Source of the DNA: Antitrichia curtipendula
Lineage: Eukaryota > Streptophyta > Bryopsida > Hypnales > Leucodontaceae
Assembly (NCBI GenBank): GCA_951230915.1
Contig: OX579638.1
Location: 24,694,696-24,758,695 of the forward strand
DNA: 64,000 bases
Reading direction: 5' to 3'
In this document: in pieces, positions 56,477-64,000 of the stretch
How the letters are laid out: every line of letters starts with the position of its first letter
Position numbering within the stretch: the first letter of the stretch is position 1
The notes under the pieces: generated by a model
Databases searched by the model: none
What the model was told of the DNA's origin: nothing
What the model saw: the letters and a program-made list of their open reading frames with translations, nothing else
Program-made: the position numbers and the translations under genes

Positions 56477-58333
56477 CCCCTAATGTCCAATTGAGAATTA
56501 TCCTAGGGAGAATTCTTGAAGGTTCGGGCAATTATCTATGATCTTAATTTTTGGCAAGATTTTTTGTAATTTTTTTTCAAGATAGGAAAATTAATTAGCT
56601 TTCTAGGGAATATAAGTTTTATTTCAATCTTTGCCTGGGAGCAAAAGTTATGTTACAATAAGCCCCAAATAGGTGAGAGTAGACAACAAAAAACTTGAAA
56701 TAATACATATTTTTTAAATTTATATCTTATAGATTATATCTTTGTCTATGTGGAAAGATTTGATTCATTTCATTTGGATAAGTGATGCAAAGTCACGAAG
56801 CTTCTTGTTTTGACATCATTCTTAGCAAATTTTTGAAAAATAATGTATTGGATCCATTTTAAAATTCAATTTCAACAATTTTTCAAAAAAGGTAGTTGCA
56901 TGTGGTTTAGTTTGTTTTCTAGAACAATCTCACCGTTGGAATTAGTGTGTTTCAATTCCATGGTAGAGCTAGCAACAATTTAGTTTTTTTCTCTATCTTG
57001 TACCTACTTTGACTTAAGGGTTTTTGAAAGAATAAAAATTACAAATTTTTTAATTTAATTTTACCAAACTCTCAACTCAATTCTCCAACATAAAAAAAAT
57101 TCAGTTCACAATTTGTAGTAAAACAATTTTAATTAACCCCTAAAGGTTTTTGACTATGTTTTCACAAAAAAACGCTCCCAAACTGCCATTTCTAGTACAA
57201 GTACGAAATTTTGGAAAAAAAAAATTTTGGACACATGTAACCGTAGGATCTTATAGTAAACTAGTTTGAGAAGATGTGGAAAAAATTTCAGAAATTTTCA
57301 CCGTGTAGATTGCAAGATATTAGCATTTGAAGTGACAAAAAACCTTTTTTTGTCCCTGCGAAAAACCGGGCAGCTGCACTTCACATGGTCACATTTGTAT
57401 GAAAAAATGTCCAAAATGGTGGTAACTCTTTGGATTCATTCTTCAAAGCAAGTTAGCTACATGCTTGAAAAATTTCAGATCATTTGGAAATGTACAACAT
57501 ATAGGAAAAAAATAGTAAGTAGAAAGAAGTAGAAAATGATTCAAAACACTAAATTGTTAAGGATTTAATTATGGAATTGAAAAATGCCAATCCAAACGAT
57601 TGTAATGTTGTAATAAACAATCTACACCTTGTGTTTATATTTTTTTCCAAAAATATTGAAAATTGAGTTAAATAAAGGACTTCAAAGTTTATTTTAGAGT
57701 AGAGATTCCATAACTACCCGCAAACTACCCACAACTAAAATTCCTCATAACTTTCATCTCATAAATCAAAGTGGAATGATTCAAAGCTTTCCTTGTGCAC
57801 ATAAATCTAGAGAACCAATTTCAAATTTTTATTTCTCTAGAAAATGATTTTTAAAGAAGTTTTTTTTGCTGCCCGGGCTGCCCGCCGAACAATGAAAACT
57901 ACATATCATACCATAACTTTTTAACCATGTGTTCAAAAGTTATGAAAATTGTTGGGCCCTAAAGCTACTCCTCGGGCACATCTTGTGTGAAAATTTCAAA
58001 GAAAAAAAATAAAAATTCCATTCGTGGTGAGCTGCCCCAAAACGCTATGTTGTCAAAAAACGGTGTTTGGTCCTTTAGGGGTTAAGAAAATTCAAAGCCT
58101 TGTAATCTAGTCAAGCTACAAACCAAAAAGTTCATTCCTCTTTTACTTTAAATGCTTATATCTCATGATGACACCGTCCAAGTTTTCAAATTTTCTTCCA
58201 AACATTCTCATACTAGTCTAGTGCAAGATCCTATGGTTAAATATGCCAAGAAAAAACAAATGCTTTAAATTTTTTGTTGCTGCATTGAAATGGCAATGTT
58301 GAGTGATTTTTGACTGAAAAATGGCCTTGGGAT
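56477..58333 (+). mobile_element. Family 1 element carrying a nested family 2 element
   Basis: It starts CCCCTAATGTCCAATTG after TTAA (56473-56476). The body matches 2591-3515 up to GCAATGTTGAGTGATTTTTGAC and AAAATGGCCTTGG, but the last terminal bases are lost near 58333. Interrupted at 57137-58081. Confidence 0.7.
57137..58081 (-). mobile_element. TTAA-flanked family 2 element, nested (best preserved)
   Basis: The left end CCCCTAAAGGTTTTTGAC and right end TTTGGTCCTTTAGGGG have TTAA at 57133-57136 and 58082-58085. Length is 945 bp. The unoccupied site is readable in the host family. Confidence 0.82.
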
Positions 58334-60227
58334 TGTAGCTGAGATTCATTGGAAAGTTTCTCCCAAATATCTCTCACAAAATATGATACCTTTGAAGCAC
58401 CGGGAGGACCATTACTTGATTACACAATGTTAACCTTTAAAAAATGCACCCCCAAGTGACCAAAATTGTTATAAAAAATTGCTTCTATTTTTGAACCAAT
58501 AGGTGCATTCTTTAATTGTAAACAATGAAGTCATCCGTCGAACACTTTTGGGCCTCATCGTCCTTCAAAGGGTAATGTCCCCCACGGCCAAGCCATTTGA
58601 TTATTTGGATTATTTGGACGTAGAAAGTACGCACATAGGAAAAGTTCATCTCATCTTCAAATTTATTTGTTTTCCTTAAAAAGGACATTCTAGAACAACC
58701 CAAAAGGAGGAGCCTTCACTGCAAACTACAAAAACTGAGGGAAGCAAGGGTGTTGGGAATTGGGACCAGGAAATTGGGGACCCAATTAATTAATAAGTTA
58801 TACGAATTTTTTTTATATGCTACAAAAATTTCAAGTAGGGGCTCTAGTCTTCCAATGGAACAAAACCTGGCTTATATTTAGACCTACTCATGGAGGCCTG
58901 TCTCCTTCCGTGCAAGTGTACGCAGAAAAAGACGGACTACAGGTCAGAAAAAAAGGGTCTCCTACTGACATCCAGGTTCCCTAGGCCCCTCCATTTTTGT
59001 ATTATTTAAAACATTTAAAAGTTAAAAAGTTAAAAAATCTTTTTGATTATCGAACTCCAGGCCCCAACAACAAAAAAGCTCCGTCTATTTTATAAAATCT
59101 GGGTGTTATTTGGAAAATCAATGGGTCACAACTTTTTGTACCATAAAGTGAGTGTGCTACACAAACCGATATCACTTCAGCCACTAATTACAAAGAATCA
59201 GCAAAGTCAATGACTTGATAAATGGTAAAACAAAAGGGCACAAGGGGAAGAAGAATAAGGACACCGGTTACTCTTGAAAGCACATGAATCTAAATAAAAG
59301 TCTCTACACAAAAGTATATAGATCCATATATAGAATGTCATTTTATAAATTAAAAGATATATTTAATTGATAGATATTTGAATTATATAAAAATAATTAA
59401 TTAAATCTTATATACTTACTATATGGTCAAAATTAATTATTTTTATGTCTACAAGAATAGAAATTTATAATTAAAAATAAACTCAAAGAAGATAATTAAA
59501 TACATATATGAAGAAATGAAGAAATCCAGTCTATTGTTTCCCAATGGAAAATCAATCTATATTCAAGTCTCGTGCTCTATGTATGGAAGTAATTAAATTC
59601 TTAAAAAAAAACATACTCCAAATTAGCATTTTTCATAGTGATATAGTTCTTGTGACACTACACCACTCATTTGGAACCAAATGACATTACATCAAATTAT
59701 TCTAAATTCATTTCAAAAATCAAAATATAAGATAATAGTGTTAAGATATTACGTACTTTTAGGTTGCCATCTATTGCATAAAATGCCACATGAAGAGGAT
59801 TGGTTTGTATTGTAAGCACATGTTTTTGTTTTTTTGCTTTAGAAGATGATTGGTAACATCCTACTTCACCTTTTCACAAGTTTTGTCTAGTGAGGCGACA
59901 CTACACCACTCATTTGGTTCCTTTTTAAGGAGAATTTACTTAAGTTGTGTTGTATATGCTATAGTTTGTGGATGATGAATACCAAAGAAAATCAACTTCA
60001 TCCAAGCAATAGTGGTACTTATATCATTGGAAAGAAGAAAAAATTATAGCGTAATTTTTATTAACACTTTCAATCATTTGTTATACAATTTCAAAACTAC
60101 TTATTCTAAAAGTTTCAAATCTTACTACCTTTAGGTCGAACACTTAAGGGTCCAAAGGAAATCGAAAGATGCCCCTGAATTTCGGCATGGTGTGCACCAG
60201 GAGAACGACATAAGGAATATAACTTCC
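58334..60227. other. Intergenic DNA
   Basis: AT-rich, with no recognised gene or paired repeat. The last few hundred bases approach the CCT gene leader. Confidence 0.45.
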
Positions 60228-60949
60228 CTTGATGATTATTTATAATCATGGAAAACCCACGGGAACCGGATCCCTTCTCCCGATTGAGAACCGCCGGGTA
60301 CCATCCTCTCCAGCCCTTCTCTTCATCGTCCCTGTTCACAGCGGTGATTCCCTTCTGTCTGCTGCTGCTGCTGCTGCTGCTGGCTATCGGCAACTTCATA
60401 GCTTCCTTTTGCTCCGATCCCACCACTGTTCTCTTTCTTTTCTGCATCACGCCAACCTCCCGCTTCTCTTAAATCACGCCAACATCTATTTGCTTCTCCT
60501 TCCCTTTTTTCGGCGCCACATCGCCGAAAGAATCATCGCCGAAGAAGCAACCACCTGTTCGCGAAATCTGCAATTGCGAGCACCAAGGAGGGTGGCCAGT
60601 AGGCGCAACCGTCTTCCTGTTGTTGTCTGCGAACTTGTGGTGGTCGAAATTTGGCGTTAGGAATTTTGGTTTTGGAAATTTCAGGGAAGAATCCGAAATT
60701 TCGGTTTGGGATTAAGGATTTCGTGGTTGGTGTTTTCGTTTGTGTGAAGTGTTTTGGTGGAGAGAACAGTCGGCAATCATGAGTGGGGACAACAGGTTAG
60801 GCTGATGAGAGTGGTCGGGGGACTACTGTGAGCGAGAGACTTGAGAGTGGTTTGGTAGAGAACTTTTGGTGGGGGCGTTTTTTGGTCTGAGACGCGGGCT
60901 TGGCTTGGCTTGCTCGTGGAAAGATCCTCGTTGCTTGTTGCGTCTCTAA
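60228..60949 (+). promoter_or_regulatory. Promoter and long leader of the CCT gene, with upstream reading frames
   Basis: GC content rises sharply here. Upstream ATGs open a 74-codon frame at 60248 (ending 60472) and overlap a 143-codon open frame (60229-60660) that includes a CTG repeat (60359-60381). If transcribed, these would be upstream ORFs limiting translation of the main frame. It could also hold an unseen leader intron. Confidence 0.4.
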
Positions 60950-63900
60950 ATGTCGGCAGAAGAAGATCTGTACCTCAATCAGTCGGACGCGGAAGCGCTT
61001 TTTTTTCCCGACGGGATCCTTGGCAATGCGGATGAGATTGACTTTGAGTCATTTGGCGACGCTAGTGGACTTGATGTGAGTTTCTTCTTTTCTTTTCTTT
61101 CTTTCTTTCTTGGTTTCCGTCTCTATCTGTCACATCTGTGGTATCCCGTTGTGTTACATCGTTGCGTAATTGTCGTAGTTCCACGAGGAGTTCTTGCGAA
61201 CCTCACCCTGGTCTTTTCCGTCTTAAGGTGTACACGAATGTAGAAGTAACCAGAATTTCAAGTTTGTGGTGTCATGGTGGAAAGAAATGGGATCTATTAT
61301 TAGTTTCCCCTTTTCAGGGGGTTCTCATTTATCCTCAGTGTGAACTGTTTCTCACTATGGTTTGGAAAGCTTACATTGATCGCTATTATTCGTGTGTTGG
61401 ATCGCCAGTTTCGATGATTCCGGTGAGATGAATAGGCCTAGATATGTTTTTCTTTCCGTCCTGGGTATCGAGTTTCTTCTTCCGCGAATCTCTTGTTGAG
61501 CAGCATGTTGGTTAGCAAATCGAATTGCAGTTTAATCTTTCCTTCTGAGTTGCAATGGTCGAGACTCTGTTGAAGTCTGCGGTGATAGAGTTAAAGAAAA
61601 GCTCCAGATGAGACATCAACGCCTAGTTGCTGCATTAGAATCACAAGTGTTGCATCCCATGTGAGATTACTGACCCTATCATGGTGTTTCCCCACTAGGA
61701 TGGCACGTTTAACGGCATTACAGGACCCGGTTTGACCTCCTTCGAGACTCGCGATATTTTCAAAGCGACGGGCCTGAATGGGGAGTCTTTTGTAGACGAG
61801 GTGGAGGCGAAATGTGAACCCAATTCCAGTATTCAGCAGGAACCTATAGCATCAACTAACGGTGGAGTAGTGGCAGCAACACCATATTCCAATGAAGTTA
61901 ACTACATTTTCAACAAGCCGACCTTGGACCTGGAGGGTCTGGGCATGGCCTATGGCATCTCCGGGCTTTACTTGCAAAGCAGTGGGATGGGCTCTCTATC
62001 CACTAGTCCTTTACTGTCCCCCTCCTCGGAGAAGCTCAACGGCTTAACTCTTGGTCAGATGACACCATCTTACGGGATGCAACAACCCTCGTTCTCACGG
62101 GCAATGACTGTGAGCGCTGGAGCCACGAAGCCTGTGTTTGTGTCGTCCCCAACATCGCCTGTCGTGGTGAAATCGCAGGCAGCGAATGGAATGACGCGAT
62201 TTGGAAGCCAGGAGCTCCTGATGGCAGACAAAAGCAATGGGATTATTTCCCAGAGCAATGGTTCTTCGCCTGTGCTGTCGCCGAACTCTTCTGATGGGAA
62301 GGAGCAAGTTGAAAGGCTCGTGGAAAATGGGATGAAACTGGCGCAGGAGCAGAAGCAGTATTACAGTGTGGGGATGCAGCCGGAGCGCGGGGTGGATGCA
62401 ACTGCCAACTTCATAGATCAGGTATGGTGTTCTCGTCTCGTTAAACTTCCTCAAGTTGTGCCACTTTGTGTTGGTGCTTTGGATCACAGCATTCTTTGCC
62501 GAACTTGAAATGTGCCTTGCTTAAAATAATGGAGTGATGAACATGTTTGCACTTTTAACTAGCTTTTGCAACCTTACCTTCACCTTGGCGAATTCTAAAG
62601 GAACGTATTTGGAAGATAACTTCACTTGTGTTACTTTTCGCGTGTATTGCTCCATGTGCGTGCGTTTTCGAAAAGTGTGTTTGCTTCGTCTCATCGTTGT
62701 GCACATTTGTAGTGGTGGTCGATGAGTCGGTTTGGCAGGACATTTATACCTTATTCTCGTTATGGATTTTCAATAGTATCAAGGAATATCTAAAATGCAG
62801 TTATACCATCCCCTTTTAAGTTAAAGTGAGTCCAAAATGTCACTTTTCGTGCAGACTTACTTCCAAAAGTAGAAAAGACTTTTGATGAGTGCCCTGCAGG
62901 TGGATGGAGATGGGGATGGGTTGCAACCTTTGCCTCAAATGACTCGACCGAGCATGCAGCGAAGCTTTAGCAGTCATGCATTAGGCCAGCTCCGACACAT
63001 GGGCGCCCCACCACCCTCTTCTGAGAACGGGACGATTGTCCGACCATCACAGATCGACCGTTCAAGTGGAGTGACAAGTCCAGTAGCACGCCCACAGCCC
63101 AACCTGGCTGAGTTTCAAAGCATGGGCATGCGCCCCATAATGCGTCGTGTCTACAGTGCTGGTGACATCCAGGTAAAAAGCCTTCAGGAATCTTGACGCT
63201 ATTAGCATTTCAACCAATACCTAAGAGTGTGCTTTCACTGGGAGATCATGCAATGGAGCTCACTGGACAGATTACTTTGAGTCAAACTGGGTAGTACATG
63301 AGCCAAACTCTTCTGAGATCAAGTTTTTTTCTCACTCAATGGATGATGATTTCTTTTGCAATCATTCGAATTGGAGGGTTCTAGATCAAGGGACAGTAGA
63401 CAACGCCATTTTCGTTCAAAGATCAGTGACCGTAGACGTTTAGCCCGAGTCATGCTAGCACCCAATTTTTACGAATTGAAGGCCAAGTAAGTGTATTGGA
63501 GTCAGGGTTTTAGTATTCTCTATCTTAGACAGAGCAGATTTTGAGGTTGGATTTTCCTAGATGTTGAGAGCCAGTTGGTGGTGCACTGCTTTGGATTCTG
63601 AGTGGTCGAAACATTGACTGCTTTGGTTTTGGTTTGAATTCTGATCAAATTATAGCCTCGTTTGTGAACAAAAATTATAGCTCCATTTGACTTTTGGTTT
63701 GTTTGTGGTGTACAGACCTTGAATGGAATGCAGGGTAGCCTGAGCGGAGGCGCATCTCCCAGTTTCGATGAGGGGAATTATAGGGTTGGGAAATATAGCA
63801 TGGAGGAGCGCAAAATAAGGATACATAGGTATCAGCAGAAGCGCACCCAGCGCAATTTCAACAAGAAAATAAAGGTGTTTTCTTTGGGGTCTTTTCACAC

Positions 63901-64000
63901 ATCAGTTGCTGTAGTCGCTCCCGTGTTATATGACCGAAGGTTGGTCGGTCTAATTTGGTATGTTCTAGAAAGCAAGTCTAGATTGAAAGCAAGGAAGACA
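60950..64000 (+). CDS. CCT-motif protein (CONSTANS/TOC1-type domain), 5' part; runs off the window
   Basis: Exons seen are 60950-61075, 61699-62421, 62900-63172 and 63716-63874, all in phase 0 with GT-AG borders, giving 427 residues so far. The N-terminus is acidic (MSAEEDLYLNQSDAEALFF). A long Ser/Pro/Gln/Gly-rich middle of transactivation type follows (SLSTSPLLSPSSEKLNGLTL, about 126-145). Exon 4 carries YRVGKYSMEERKIRIHRYQQ followed by KRTQRNFNKKIK (about 396-427), the first two thirds of a CCT domain. It breaks where the family continues with the YACRKxLAD block, which must lie beyond 64000. No B-box or response-regulator domain precedes it, so it belongs with single-CCT (CMF-like) proteins. 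CCT proteins act in the nucleus, commonly in light, clock or chloroplast-gene regulation; the specific role here is unknown. Confidence 0.88.

Noticed and set aside
2591..58081. Reading TTAA elements as PIF/Harbinger miniature elements with TTA/TAA duplications
   Set aside because: The fourth base is constant on both sides in all well-preserved copies and the C-rich ends are symmetric about TTAA. The alternative is kept as the main competing hypothesis.

Overview
The window is nuclear DNA of a land plant (streptophyte). The evidence is GT-AG introns, a plant-type MAD2, a plant phosphoglycerate-mutase-like protein, a CCT-motif protein, an O-fucosyltransferase-family protein, and a plant-style transposon set (Copia, CACTA, PIF/Harbinger, Mutator-like). 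Introns are mostly short (about 75-700 bp), exons are GC-richer than the very AT-rich intergenic DNA, and repeats are heavily nested. I suspect a non-flowering plant but cannot name the species.

Genes: (1) a one-exon phosphoglycerate-mutase-like phosphatase (4826-5635, +) behind a duplicated promoter; (2) a six-exon O-fucosyltransferase-family gene (17682-20698, +); (3) a five-exon MAD2 spindle-checkpoint gene (23268-21644, -), tail to tail with it; (4) an unrecognised three-exon gene built from duplicated exons (27587-24327, -), with a decayed copy of its 3' part at about 29.3-30.3 kb; (5) a two-exon gene for a 79-residue membrane protein (37616-39160, +); (6) the 5' part of a CCT-motif gene running off the right edge (60950 onward, +). 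Genes 2 to 4 form one gene island of about 10 kb. The rest is mostly repeats. I see no operon-like or pathway link between the genes.

Repeats dominate. The left edge is a deleted Copia remnant carrying a 132-bp palindromic CACTA-type miniature element. A 3.4-kb PIF/Harbinger element (8907-12346) carries a broken transposase and a broken Myb/SANT-like partner gene facing each other. A 1.6-kb element with a perfect 9-bp target duplication (31469-33100) looks Mutator-like and encloses a degenerate tandem array. A roughly 270-bp TA-flanked miniature family occurs four times.

The most interesting signal is a set of about a dozen 0.6-1 kb non-coding elements. They begin CCCCTAAAGG (or CCCTTTAGTGACC, or CCCTAAGACCGCCC), end with the inverse, and are flanked on both sides by TTAA. 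They insert into each other, and unoccupied sites with a single TTAA are readable in related copies in this window. That is piggyBac-like behaviour, and piggyBac is not among the superfamilies usually described for plants. No matching transposase is visible here. Superfamily labels rest on ends and target duplications read by eye, not on a search.
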